DNA of 32,301 nucleotides from Niabella sp. (GCA_027493055.1 JAPUDO010000131.1:1-32301), one strand, 5' to 3'. Counted from the first letter of the stretch, positions 1 through 7,854 are shown. Numbers and translations: made by a program. Notes: a model not told the origin generated them from the sequence alone.

Positions 1-42
1 AGTAACCAGTATCCAGTATAATGTAAGATGTACGATGTACGA
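1..42 (-). repeat. Heptad array (AGTANCC then TGTACGA words)
   Basis: Read in steps of seven from base 1, the sequence gives agtaacc, agtatcc, agtataa, tgtaaga, tgtacga, tgtacga. Each word differs from its neighbour by zero to a few bases and there is no slippage in phase. The TGTACGA words contain GTACGAT, the reverse complement of the ATCGTAC word found at 335-362 and 27660-27799. The array may continue past the left edge of the window. Confidence 0.7.
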
Positions 43-130
43 GAGGACAGTTGAAAGCTAAAAGCGTAAGGCTAAATACCGGTTTCGTCTTCTAACTTTC
101 GGACTATTTCAAGATGACGGATGACAGGAG

Positions 131-186
131 GAAGGTTGAAAAGGTGATAGGGAGAAAGGTTTGAAAGTTTAAGGTTTAAAGGTTAA
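131..186 (+). repeat. Heptad array (GTTTAAG-like words)
   Basis: From 131 the sequence reads in sevens as gaaggtt, gaaaagg, tgatagg, gagaaag, gtttgaa, agtttaa, ggtttaa, aggttaa. The last four words are clearly related; the first four are only loosely similar. This is a different word family from its neighbours but has the same 7-bp spacing. Confidence 0.6.
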
Positions 187-278
187 CAGGAAAGCAAAAA
201 AGGATCAGCAGACAGGAGATATAGAATTTCTATACTCCCGACTGAAAGCCAAAGGCATGCACAGTCTTCAAACGAACA

Positions 279-306
279 ACCTGGAACCTTGAACTTGAAA
301 CCTGGA
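279..306 (+). repeat. Heptad array (ACCTTGA/ACCTGGA words)
   Basis: Four consecutive 7-bp units: acctgga, accttga, acttgaa, acctgga. The first and last units are identical. There is no coding potential. Confidence 0.7.
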
Positions 307-320
307 ACGAGTTTCCGGCA

Positions 321-362
321 TCCAGTAACATAAAATCGTATATCGTACATAGCAAATCGTAC
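321..362 (+). repeat. Heptad array (ATCGTAC words)
   Basis: Units in sevens: tccagta, acataaa, atcgtat, atcgtac, atagcaa, atcgtac. The ATCGTAC word recurs in the gap at 27660-27799 and, in reverse complement, at 29-42. The array ends about 40 bp before the start codon at 405. Confidence 0.7.
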
Positions 363-404
363 CTCTTATATTTTTAACGCAGCGTATCTTTATAAAAAAA
401 GAAA

Positions 405-728
405 ATGGAAATTGCTCTTACTGATATTTATTACGATGATAAGACAAAAGCGAAGAATGCTTTATACGAAGTAATAGACCCTGAACTTTTTGTGAATGTG
501 GTGGATCTTGGCCTTATTTATGATATAGACTTCAGTAACGAAAAGATTAAGGTTACTATGACACTTTCCACGCCTCATTGCCCCATGGGTGAAGCTATCA
601 CCAACGGGGTGAAGAACGTTTTGGAAAAAGAATTTCCGGGAAAAGAAACGAAGATTGAATTAACGTTCGATCCACCCTGGAGCTTTGAAATGCTCACTCC
701 CGAAGGCCGTGAGCAGCTGGGTATGTAA
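405..728 (+). CDS. DUF59 / SufT-like Fe-S assembly protein
   Basis: A 107-aa single-domain protein of the DUF59 (MIP18/PaaD-like) family, cytosolic, with no signal peptide or membrane segment. Residues 25-41 carry the family's opening motif (DPEL...VVDLGLIYDI). Residues 53-63 carry LSTPHCPMGEA, in which C59 is the conserved cysteine implicated in Fe-S cluster maturation by SufT-type members. The C-terminal FDPPWSFEMLTPEGREQLG is also typical. The length matches stand-alone family members. The start is the first ATG after an A-rich leader. Family members are known to assist Fe-S cluster assembly or transfer; the exact client here is unknown. No suf genes are visible upstream, because the window begins with repeats. 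The next gene starts 26 bp downstream and may be co-transcribed. Confidence 0.88.
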   Translation: MEIALTDIYYDDKTKAKNALYEVIDPELFVNVVDLGLIYDIDFSNEKIKVTMTLSTPHCPMGEAITNGVKNVLEKEFPGKETKIELTFDPPWSFEMLTPEGREQLGM

Positions 729-754
729 TTTTTATATACGATTAAAACATCATT

Positions 755-1003
755 ATGGATCAAAGAGATACTTTAAAGTCAGGAGAAAATTTTGAGGAAT
801 TACTGCAGGGCACCCTGAATAATAACGAGCCCGTAAGATTATTATATGATAACAATGGGCTGATGCGTACCGAAGGGGCCATCAGGGAACTGAATCTGCA
901 AAACGAAATGCCGTACATGATCCTGCAGGATGGCCAGCAGATATTTATCGAAAGCATTATAGCCGTTAACGGGCAGTTCAGGGATAATTATACGGAATGT
1001 TGA
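755..1003 (+). CDS. Small conserved-looking protein of unknown function
   Basis: An 82-aa acidic soluble protein that I do not recognise. It has no signal peptide, membrane segment or cysteine pair; its one cysteine is the last residue. The sequence has alternating hydrophobic runs and turns at residues 27-33 (VRLLYDN), 52-57 (MPYMIL) and 61-72 (QQIFIESIIAVN), suggesting a small all-beta barrel of Sm/SH3-like type; this is inference only. It starts at an ATG 26 bp after the DUF59 gene, so co-transcription is likely. An overlapping reverse ORF is weaker by context. The reading frame is supported by its position, its clean start and the lack of any competing gene. Confidence 0.6.
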   Translation: MDQRDTLKSGENFEELLQGTLNNNEPVRLLYDNNGLMRTEGAIRELNLQNEMPYMILQDGQQIFIESIIAVNGQFRDNYTEC

Positions 1004-1122
1004 CAGGAATAAGCCGTCTGCAATTTTTATCAGCAACTGTTACTTTACAGTAAGAATTTAGTAACAGCTGTTTGTTAAAAAGTATATCAGCAATTGTATT
1101 AACTAACTTTAAAAGAATAGAA

Positions 1123-1344
1123 ATGAAAAAGTTTAAAACAGGTGATGATGTAAGCTGGAATTCAGAAGCAGGAATGGTTTCCGGTACTATTATAAAAGTT
1201 CATACTAAAGATTTTGATTATAAGGGTTATACGCATCATGCCACGCCTGAAGACCCCCAGTACGAAATCAAAAGTCATAAAACTGCGCATATTGCGGCAC
1301 ATAAAGGGGCTGCATTAACCAGTATTAAAAGCAAAAAAGATTGA
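1123..1344 (+). CDS. DUF2945 (TUDOR-like) small protein
   Basis: A 73-aa protein matching DUF2945, also called the hypervirulence-associated protein TUDOR domain. Typical elements are the opening KKFKTGDDVSWNSEAG, the GTIIKVHTKDFDYKG strand, the DPQYEIKSHKTAHIAAHKG block and a lysine-rich tail. The start at 1123 (ATG, after AATAGAA) is preferred over an in-frame TTG at 1072, because the extra 17 residues are not part of the family. A -7-like TAACTTTA lies at 1104-1111. The stop codon overlaps the TTG start of the next gene in the string TTGA, which implies translational coupling. The molecular role of the family is not established; a nucleic-acid or protein-tail binding barrel is a reasonable guess. 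Confidence 0.85.
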   Translation: MKKFKTGDDVSWNSEAGMVSGTIIKVHTKDFDYKGYTHHATPEDPQYEIKSHKTAHIAAHKGAALTSIKSKKD

Positions 1345-2030
1345 AAACAATAGCAGATAAGGTCATCTCATTTAACCGGCAGTTACAATATACAGGTCCA
1401 TTACCATCAGGGTTTGGGGTAATGAACCCGTTTCAGGAAAACCCTGAAACAATGGAGGTAATGACACAGTTCTATTATAAATTTTACAACGATAACAAAA
1501 AGCGGAAGTTTCTTATTGGTATCAATCCCAGCCGGCATGGTGCCGGACTTACCGGCGTTCCTTTTACTGACACTAAAAGACTTGATGCGGTTTGCGGCAT
1601 AAAAATGAAGAGTGCTTATTCCCATGAACTGTCATCTGTGTTTCTTTACGAAATGATCCAGGCTTATGGTAGTGTTCAAAACTTTTACAACAATATTTAT
1701 ATTAATTCTCCCTTTCCTTTAGCTATCATACGGAGTGCCGGTAACGGCAGCTGGCTTAATGCTAACTACTATGACGACAGGGCCTTGTTTGAAGCAGTAA
1801 AGCCTTTCATGGTGAAAAGCCTGAAGCAACATATACAAATAGGTGTGCGTACGGATAAAGCTTATGTTTTAGGAAAAAAGAACCTGGCCTTCCTGGAGAA
1901 GATCAACCGCGAGGAAAAATTATTTGGAGAACTGGTATGCCTTGAGCACCCAAGATATATTCAGCAATACAAATCCAAAGAAAAAGCAGCTTATATAGAA
2001 AAATACCTGGTGGCACTGTTGTCAGATTGA
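1341..2030 (+). CDS. SMUG2-like uracil-DNA glycosylase (DUF4918)
   Basis: A 229-aa protein of the uracil-DNA glycosylase superfamily, resembling the SMUG2/DUF4918 group described from Pedobacter. It would excise uracil or related damaged bases in base-excision repair in the cytoplasm. Motif 1 is GINPSRHGAGLTGVPF (residues 60-75), with N62 at the usual catalytic or water-orienting position. Motif 2 is LEHPRY (residues 201-206), with H203 in the DNA-intercalation loop. The TTG at 1341 is chosen over the ATG at 1422 because residues 4-30 (ADKVISFNRQLQYTG..MNP) are, from memory, conserved in this family. The gene overlaps the DUF2945 stop by 4 bp. Catalytic specificity cannot be read from the sequence. 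Confidence 0.85.
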   Translation: MKTIADKVISFNRQLQYTGPLPSGFGVMNPFQENPETMEVMTQFYYKFYNDNKKRKFLIGINPSRHGAGLTGVPFTDTKRLDAVCGIKMKSAYSHELSSVFLYEMIQAYGSVQNFYNNIYINSPFPLAIIRSAGNGSWLNANYYDDRALFEAVKPFMVKSLKQHIQIGVRTDKAYVLGKKNLAFLEKINREEKLFGELVCLEHPRYIQQYKSKEKAAYIEKYLVALLSD

Positions 2031-2475
2031 GGCACAAATAATTGCGAATCAGGTTCTTTAAAATGACAAAAACAAATGTCATGCTGTCCAAAGGTCCGTA
2101 GGACTCCCTGGGAGACTCCTTAGGGAGAGTTTGTTGAAGCATAGTTCGATTGTAAAACACCCTTCGTCTTCCGATAGCCATCGGAACAGGGTGACATTGA
2201 CTTTCAAACTTTTAGCATACTTGTCATTAACAGCAGGACGGGCGCCTGAATTTTTATTTTACCCAGCATAGAGTATTTAAGTAAAGAACATGTTGCACAA
2301 ACAATAAGGAAAGGTTTATGTTAATGTAAATAAATGTATTAATGACAAATATTTTACCTATCTTAGTTTTCTGTCAGTAATTGATATTTAAGTTTTTTAA
2401 TAAACGGTTGTATGAATAACAAGGGGCTAACGATGTTTTATAATGCAATATCATAAAGAAAATAAATTGTAAAGT
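2031..2475. other. 445-bp intergenic region with one palindromic repeat
   Basis: No gene is supported here; a reverse ORF reaching into 1903-2181 is a shadow. The left part contains an inverted-repeat element at 2075-2198. The right part, about 2220-2475, is AT-rich and should hold the promoter of the GH97-GH43 pair, but I see no convincing TTTG/TAnnTTTG pair. Confidence 0.6.
2075..2198. repeat. Short palindromic intergenic repeat (MITE/REP-like)
   Basis: The ends are AATGTCATGCTG (2075-2086) and CAGGGTGACATT (2187-2198), inverted copies matching at 10 of 12 positions. Inside are two tandem related palindromic units, GACTCCCTGGGA (2102-2113) and GACTCCTTAGGGA (2114-2126), and a hairpin CCGAT-AGCC-ATCGG at 2171-2184. 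Elements with GTCATGCTG-type ends recur in intergenic DNA of many Bacteroidota. No transposase is encoded. Copy number in this genome is unknown. Confidence 0.5.
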
Positions 2476-4422
2476 ATGACAAGATTCTTACTATGCCTGC
2501 TGGGTTTAAGCATAGCCTGTATTTCAACGGCGCAGGAAGTAAAAGTAACCGGTCCGGACGGGCGTTTGGAAGTAACGATATCCGCTATTAACGGCAGCCC
2601 TGCTTACAGGGTTTTATATAGTGGAAAGGTTTTCCTGGAAAACTCCCCGCTGGGCTTAAAAACCAATATAGGAGATTTTACACATGACCTGATGCTGACC
2701 AATCATAAAATGGCTAAGCTGTCAGAAGACTATACGCTGAACCGGTCCAAACAGTCACAGGTGCATTATGAAGCCAATGAGCTGACGGCTACTTTTACCA
2801 ATGCGAAAAGGCAATCCGTTGATGTGATATTTCGCGTAAGCAACCATGATGTGGCTTTTTGTTATGCGCTGCAGCAACAAAGCGGCCGCACCAGCGTGGC
2901 TGTGTTGCAGGAAGCCACAGGCTTCAGGTTCCCTTTACAGACTACTACGTTTTTAACACCCCAAAGTAATGCCATGATCGGCTGGAAGCGTACCAAGCCC
3001 AGCTATGAAGAGCCTTACAAGGCAGATGTACCCATGAACACTCCTTCACAATATGGTAAAGGTTATACATTCCCCGGCCTGTTCCGGATAGGAAAGGAGG
3101 GCTGGGTTCTGGTAAGTGAAACGGGTGTGGACAGTCGTTATTGCGGTTCGCGCTTAAGCGAATACCAGTCAGGCGGATTGTACAATATTGCTTTTCCTAT
3201 GGCTGAGGAAAATGACGGGCATGGCACAGTTCCTCCTGCGTTTGCATTGCCAGGTCGTACGCCCTGGCGCACGTTAACAGTTGGTGAAACCCTAAAGCCG
3301 GTAGTGGAAACTACCGTACCCTGGGATGTGGTAAAACCCTTGTACGAAACCGATCATATCTATAAGTTTGGCAGGGGTACCTGGAGCTGGATTCTTTGGC
3401 AGGACAACAGCATCAACTATGATGACCAGGTAAAGTACATAGACCTTGCGGCTGCTATGGGCTATGAATATGTGCTGATAGATAACTGGTGGGATAAAAA
3501 TATCGGTCACCAACGAATGGAGTCTTTGATAAAATATGCCCAAAGCAAAAAAGTGGATGTTTTTCTATGGTACAGCTCCAGCGGGTATTGGAACGATATA
3601 GAGCAGGGCCCAATCAACCGGATGGACAATCCTATTATACGCAAGCATGAGATGAAATGGCTGCAGAGCCAGGGTGTAAAAGGCATTAAGGTGGATTTTT
3701 TTGGTGGTGATAAGCAGGAGACCATGCGGTTGTATGAATCTATTCTGAGCGATGCTGATGATCACGGGCTGATGGTGATCTTTCATGGCGCTACTTTACC
3801 GCGTGGCTGGGAACGTATGTATCCCAATTTTGTAGGCAGCGAAGCAGTGCTGGCTTCGGAGAATATGGTATTTGCACAGGCTGCCTGCGACCAGGAGGCC
3901 TTCAACGCTACTTTGCATCCTTTTATCCGTAACGCTGTTGCTACTATGGAATTTGGCGGAACCTTCCTGAGCAAGCATCTCAATAAAAACAATAACGGGG
4001 GTTCTGTAAGGCGCACTACAGATGCTTTTCAGCTGGCGGTTGCCATGCTCTTTCAAAACCCGCTCCAGTTCTTTGCGTTAGCGCCCAATAATCTTACCGA
4101 TGCAGCTCCGGTGGCTCTTGAATTTATGAAGCAGGCGGCTACTACCTGGGATGAAACGCGCTATATTGATGGTTATCCCGGTAAATACGTGGTGCTGGCC
4201 CGCCGTCATGGTAATACCTGGTACATAGCAGGCATTAATGCGCAGAAGGAAGCAGTAAAACTTAAGATCGACCTTTCTGCATTAGGAGGGAAGACTGTTG
4301 AGCTGATTACCGACGATAAGGAAAAAGCTCCTGTAAAGAAACAGATCAATATCAGTAAAAAGGGTAGTGTAGATATTGTAGTGCAACCGGAAGGCGGTTT
4401 TGTAATAAAGCAAACCTTATAG
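2476..4422 (+). CDS. GH97 glycoside hydrolase, likely retaining alpha-galactosidase type
   Basis: A 648-aa secreted or periplasmic enzyme with a signal peptide (residues 1-19, ending CISTAQ). It has the three GH97 parts: an N-terminal beta-sandwich (about 25-280), a TIM barrel (about 290-560) and a C-terminal beta domain. The barrel contains GYEYVLIDNWWD and KGIKVDFFGGDKQ. D407 lies where retaining GH97 enzymes carry the nucleophile (D415 of BtGal97b, from memory). E462, in SEAVLASE, is 55 residues later, the same spacing as D415/E470. Inverting SusB-type members are longer (about 730-740 aa) and lack an Asp nucleophile, so a retaining alpha-galactosidase is favoured over an alpha-glucosidase. 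It is followed after 58 bp by a GH43 gene. No SusC/SusD pair adjoins. Confidence 0.9.
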   Translation: MTRFLLCLLGLSIACISTAQEVKVTGPDGRLEVTISAINGSPAYRVLYSGKVFLENSPLGLKTNIGDFTHDLMLTNHKMAKLSEDYTLNRSKQSQVHYEANELTATFTNAKRQSVDVIFRVSNHDVAFCYALQQQSGRTSVAVLQEATGFRFPLQTTTFLTPQSNAMIGWKRTKPSYEEPYKADVPMNTPSQYGKGYTFPGLFRIGKEGWVLVSETGVDSRYCGSRLSEYQSGGLYNIAFPMAEENDGHGTVPPAFALPGRTPWRTLTVGETLKPVVETTVPWDVVKPLYETDHIYKFGRGTWSWILWQDNSINYDDQVKYIDLAAAMGYEYVLIDNWWDKNIGHQRMESLIKYAQSKKVDVFLWYSSSGYWNDIEQGPINRMDNPIIRKHEMKWLQSQGVKGIKVDFFGGDKQETMRLYESILSDADDHGLMVIFHGATLPRGWERMYPNFVGSEAVLASENMVFAQAACDQEAFNATLHPFIRNAVATMEFGGTFLSKHLNKNNNGGSVRRTTDAFQLAVAMLFQNPLQFFALAPNNLTDAAPVALEFMKQAATTWDETRYIDGYPGKYVVLARRHGNTWYIAGINAQKEAVKLKIDLSALGGKTVELITDDKEKAPVKKQINISKKGSVDIVVQPEGGFVIKQTL

Positions 4423-4480
4423 CTTTTGAAAGCTAAAGTGAGGTCCGATAAAAATAGCTTCTTATAAATAATACCGGAGT

Positions 4481-5551
4481 ATGATAAGAGCAGTATTCAA
4501 CAGAAGCCTTATATTAATAGTCCTGTGCATCCTTTTAACGGGCAATGCGCAGGCGCAGCGCGCTAAGAAACCTGCCGAAAAAGACATGGCAGCCTACCTG
4601 CTGGTTTATTTTAAAGACGATACGCATAGCCTGTACTTTGCACTGAGCAAAGACGGTTATTTGTTTACAGATGTAAATAATGGTCAGCCCATCATTGCCG
4701 GCGATACCATTGCAGCGCAAAAGGGAATTCGCGATCCCTATATTATGCGTGGTACTGACGGTTATTTTTATATGGCCATGACGGACCTGCATATTTTCGG
4801 AAAACAGAAAGGCTACCGGCAAACGGATTGGGAACGTCCGCAGGAGTTGTACGACTGGGGTAATAACCGGGGCTTTGTACTGATGAAATCGAAAGACCTG
4901 GTTAACTGGTCGCATACAGTGCTGGACATCCATAAAACATTTCCGGAGCTGAATGTTGGCTGTGCATGGGCGCCTGAGCTGATCTGGGATCATAAAGAAA
5001 AAAAGATCATGATCTATTTTACCATGCGCTCCGGTCACGGAAAAACAAAGCTTTATTATGCTTATACTAATAAAGATTTTACAAAACTAAGTTCCCTGCC
5101 AAAGATCTTGTTTGAGTATCCCGATACTACTAAACAGATCCTGGATGCCGATATCACACGCCTGCCCGATGGGCGCTACTGCATGATGTATGTTGCCCAG
5201 GAAAATCCTGGTGGTATCAAAATGGCTTTTTCGAATAAGATCAACAGCGGATATCAATATCAGCCTGATCAGGTAGATTTTGAAAAAGGCTCCTGTGAAG
5301 CGCCTAATGTGTTTAAGCGCATTGGCGGGAATAAATGGGTATTGATGTATGATATTTTTAGTGTGAAGCCACACAATTTCGGATTTGCAGAGACCAGCGA
5401 TTTTAAAACATTTACCAACCTGGGGCATTTTGATGGAGGCGTGATGCGCCGGACTAATTTTTCTGTTCAAAAGCATGGCGCTGTGATCCATTTAACCAAA
5501 AAGGAAGCACAGCGTTTGGCAGATCACTGGAAGCTGGATATGAAGTTTTAA
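4481..5551 (+). CDS. GH43-family glycosidase
   Basis: A 356-aa secreted protein with a signal peptide (residues 1-26, ending NAQAQ) and one five-bladed propeller domain of the GH43 type. The three expected acidic residues can be placed: the base D85 in IRDPYIM, the pKa modulator D222 (or D224) in LDADITRL, and the acid E273 in SCEAPNVF. The WAPELIWD motif (163-170) is also typical. GH43 members remove arabinofuranose, xylose or galactofuranose; the subfamily cannot be fixed by eye, though a galactofuranosidase/arabinofuranosidase subfamily such as GH43_34 is possible. It lies 58 bp after the GH97 gene on the same strand, so the two probably act on the same branched glycan. Confidence 0.87.
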   Translation: MIRAVFNRSLILIVLCILLTGNAQAQRAKKPAEKDMAAYLLVYFKDDTHSLYFALSKDGYLFTDVNNGQPIIAGDTIAAQKGIRDPYIMRGTDGYFYMAMTDLHIFGKQKGYRQTDWERPQELYDWGNNRGFVLMKSKDLVNWSHTVLDIHKTFPELNVGCAWAPELIWDHKEKKIMIYFTMRSGHGKTKLYYAYTNKDFTKLSSLPKILFEYPDTTKQILDADITRLPDGRYCMMYVAQENPGGIKMAFSNKINSGYQYQPDQVDFEKGSCEAPNVFKRIGGNKWVLMYDIFSVKPHNFGFAETSDFKTFTNLGHFDGGVMRRTNFSVQKHGAVIHLTKKEAQRLADHWKLDMKF

Positions 5552-5658
5552 ATGCAAATCAATAATGCGGCAATGCTACACTTCTTATTGTCATTTCGGA
5601 GCGGGGAAATCCAGATGCAAAGGACATTCGGGGATATTAAAAAAGTGGGAAAGCAATA

Positions 5659-6735
5659 TTATACAGATGTCCTTTCCAGGATACGGCTGTGTCTGTTAAT
5701 ATCAGCATCTTTTTCAATAGGGGCCTGGTACAGGATATGCGCTGCAAGCTGGCTGGCAAAGTAGGGCGCAAGTGAGCATCCTTTGGTGCCCATTCCATTT
5801 AAAATGCCAACATTTTTGTAAACAGGATGAAGGCCCACAAACGGGCGGCGTTCTACAGTAGCAGGACGCACTGCTGCTTTATGATCCACGATCTTAAAAG
5901 GAACTTTAAGCCAGCTTTTTAAAGTTTGCTCTGCTGATTTTCTAAATTCCTCTGTTGGTTTATCATCATCAAAATCCCAGATATAATTACTGCCTGCCCA
6001 GAAAGTACCTTGCTCACAAAAGGGGATCAGGGTTAGCGATTTTTTATAGATAAGATCAGAGGGCAGATCAGGTGCCTCAATAATGACCGCTTCGCCCTTA
6101 TTCAGGGCAAAAGGCAGGAGCGAAAAATAGGGATTGGTATATCCATGAGCGCCATCGCAAAACAGGATCATATCAACTGCCATACCATCATATATAATGG
6201 CATCGCTATTGACTTGCAGCTTTAAGAAATTGAAACCGGTATTCTTAAACCGGCCTTTAGACATAAGATAGTTTTTCCATGCCGGTAACAGCTCCTGTAA
6301 GTGCACAATGTAAGAGGGGCTGATAATGCCTGTACCAAACTCATAAGTAAAGTATTCGGACAGGTAAGCATCATTATCCACCAGGCTGATATAGGGGGCC
6401 TGCTGACTCAGCTTTTTTAAAAAGCTTTCCTTCATAAAAGGGTTAGGAAAAAAATCTATAATACTGGTTTTGGAAATAGCAGGTATATCAAGAAAGCTGC
6501 CTATTTCGTTATAGGTTTTTTCGGCAAAAGGCAGGATCTGCTCATCCAGCCAAACAGTAACCACACGCCTGCCTGTAACAGGATTGATCAAACCAGCTGC
6601 GGTTTTGGAAGGCGTATTACTGCTCTCATCATCAATAATAATATGATCAATACCGGCTTTTTCTAAAAACCAGGATAACATAGTGCCCGATATGCCCTGG
6701 CCTACGATCAATATTTTTTTATTTTTTAATTTCAC
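5659..6735 (-). CDS. FAD-dependent oxidoreductase (DAO family)
   Basis: A 358-aa protein of the D-amino-acid oxidase/glycine oxidase (DAO) family. The N-terminal dinucleotide-binding motif is ILIVGQGISG, with glycines 12, 14 and 17, followed by an acidic cluster (IIIDDES) that would bind the FAD ribose. TAAGLINPVTGRR (about 45-57) and the C-terminal VRPATVERRPFVG plus NGMGTKGCSLAPYFA are family-like FAD-binding elements. No signal peptide is seen, so it is cytosolic. The substrate is unknown; an amine or amino acid is likely. The stretch RPATVERRP resembles the C-terminal oxidase domain of MnmC, but the methyltransferase domain is absent. The gene is convergent with GH43, with 107 bp between the stops. 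Confidence 0.85.
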   Translation of the reverse strand: MKLKNKKILIVGQGISGTMLSWFLEKAGIDHIIIDDESSNTPSKTAAGLINPVTGRRVVTVWLDEQILPFAEKTYNEIGSFLDIPAISKTSIIDFFPNPFMKESFLKKLSQQAPYISLVDNDAYLSEYFTYEFGTGIISPSYIVHLQELLPAWKNYLMSKGRFKNTGFNFLKLQVNSDAIIYDGMAVDMILFCDGAHGYTNPYFSLLPFALNKGEAVIIEAPDLPSDLIYKKSLTLIPFCEQGTFWAGSNYIWDFDDDKPTEEFRKSAEQTLKSWLKVPFKIVDHKAAVRPATVERRPFVGLHPVYKNVGILNGMGTKGCSLAPYFASQLAAHILYQAPIEKDADINRHSRILERTSV

Positions 6736-6922
6736 TTATATTTTTGTAATGTGTTGATATTTAATTGTTTAATACGATTTCAACACTGTTGATTCTTTTA
6801 AAACGGATAATTAAGTTGAAAGCGTTTGCAACTTAGGCATTTAATTTGTCATCCTACACCATAAAATACGTTTTGAGCCTGCAATTCAGGCATTTAAATA
6901 TACTTTAACTAAATATTATTAG

Positions 6923-7804
6923 ATGAAAAAGAGAATTTTTATAGCCCCGGTAGCAGCTATTATAAGTGGATTAATATTGACCGGTTGTGTAAGCACTAAA
7001 AAATTCACGGCCCTGCAGGCTGATTATAATAACCTGAACAGCAGGTACCAGACAGCCCAGGTAGACCTGGCCAGCAGCCAGGCCAGGGTAAAAAGTCTTG
7101 AAGAGCAGCTGGAGCAGGAGAGAGCCAATAATGCTTCTCTTAAAAAGGCCCTGGCTAATTTGCAAGGCACTCTGGATAAAAGTATTAACCAGAATACCCA
7201 GGGTAATGTGAACATTGCGAAACTTGTTGATGAGATCAATGCTTCAAACAGGTATATACAGCACCTGGTGAATATGAAGAATAAAAGCGACTCGCTTAAT
7301 ATTGTGCTGACCAACAACCTTACCCGTTCTTTAAGCAGGGAAGAGCTGAGAGATGTTGATATTAAAGTGCTGAAGGGTGTGGTATATATTTCTCTGTCTG
7401 ATAATATGCTGTATAAATCCGGCAGCTACGAAATTTCAGATAGGGCGGGAGAGACATTGAGCAAAATTGCCAAGATCATTCTTGATTATAAAGATTATGA
7501 TGTGTTGATAGAAGGTAATACAGATGACGTGCCCATCAACCGTCCTAATATCCGTAATAACTGGGATCTGAGTTCGCTGCGTGCTTCGTCTGTGGTTCAG
7601 GCCCTTCAGAATAATTACGGGGTAAATCCGAAACGCCTGACTGTTGGTGGACGTGGTGAGTACAATCCTGTTGCAGATAATGCCACCGAGGAAGGAAAGA
7701 CAAGGAACCGCCGTACAGAAATTATCATCACGCCTAAGTTAGACCAGTTTATGGAGCTGATAGAACAGGCGCCGGCAAAAGATACCATTCCTGCTCAGGG
7801 CTAA
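6923..7804 (+). CDS. OmpA-family lipoprotein with coiled coil
   Basis: A 293-aa outer-membrane lipoprotein. The signal peptide ends in the lipobox LTGC with C22 as the lipidated residue. Residues about 30-125 are a heptad-rich coiled coil (LEEQLEQERANNASLKKAL and onward). Residues about 150-275 are an OmpA/MotB-like peptidoglycan-binding domain, seen in LIEGNTDDVPI, NWDLSSLRASSVV, LTVGGRGEYNPV and TRNRRTEIIITP. It likely tethers the outer membrane to peptidoglycan. Similar lipoprotein plus coiled-coil plus OmpA proteins are common in Bacteroidota. It stands alone, with about 190 bp of AT-rich DNA upstream and a strong terminator downstream. Confidence 0.9.
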   Translation: MKKRIFIAPVAAIISGLILTGCVSTKKFTALQADYNNLNSRYQTAQVDLASSQARVKSLEEQLEQERANNASLKKALANLQGTLDKSINQNTQGNVNIAKLVDEINASNRYIQHLVNMKNKSDSLNIVLTNNLTRSLSREELRDVDIKVLKGVVYISLSDNMLYKSGSYEISDRAGETLSKIAKIILDYKDYDVLIEGNTDDVPINRPNIRNNWDLSSLRASSVVQALQNNYGVNPKRLTVGGRGEYNPVADNATEEGKTRNRRTEIIITPKLDQFMELIEQAPAKDTIPAQG

Positions 7805-7829
7805 TGATAATATAACTAAATCATTTTTA

Positions 7830-7854
7830 AAGTCACCAATTTGGTGACTTTTTT
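7830..7854 (+). terminator. Intrinsic terminator of the OmpA-like gene
   Basis: A perfect 8-bp stem AAGTCACC / GGTGACTT (7830-7837, 7843-7850) with a 5-nt loop is followed at once by a T run ending at 7854. It sits 26 bp after the stop codon on the same strand. Confidence 0.88.

Larger units (their letters stand above)
1..404. other. Gene-free region made of 7-bp word arrays
   Basis: No credible ORF is present. Much of the stretch is degenerate tandem 7-bp words, listed separately at 1-42, 131-186, 279-306 and 321-362. The word ATCCAGTA occurs near both ends (about 11-18 and 320-327). The GTAC words run as GTACGAT at the left and as ATCGTAC at the right, so the region is roughly bracketed by inverted arrays. 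A weak -7-like TATCTTTA at 385-392 precedes the gene that starts at 405. Confidence 0.75.

Noticed and set aside
1-362. CRISPR array
   Set aside because: Units are 7 bp, contiguous and degenerate, with no spacers and no cas genes. The same holds for the arrays at 21353-21873, 23482-23576 and 27660-27799.
4535-5038. 167-codon reverse ORF inside the GH43 gene
   Set aside because: Fully antisense to a gene with intact catalytic motifs; its composition is that of a shadow frame.
5619-5675. Inverted repeat AAAGGACAT / ATGTCCTTT between convergent genes
   Set aside because: A 9-bp stem with a 39-nt loop that enters the 3' end of the oxidoreductase gene and has no T run; too weak to call a terminator.
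5552-5764. 70-codon ORF directly after the GH43 stop
   Set aside because: More than half lies antisense to the oxidoreductase gene, with no signal, motif or leader; a chance frame.
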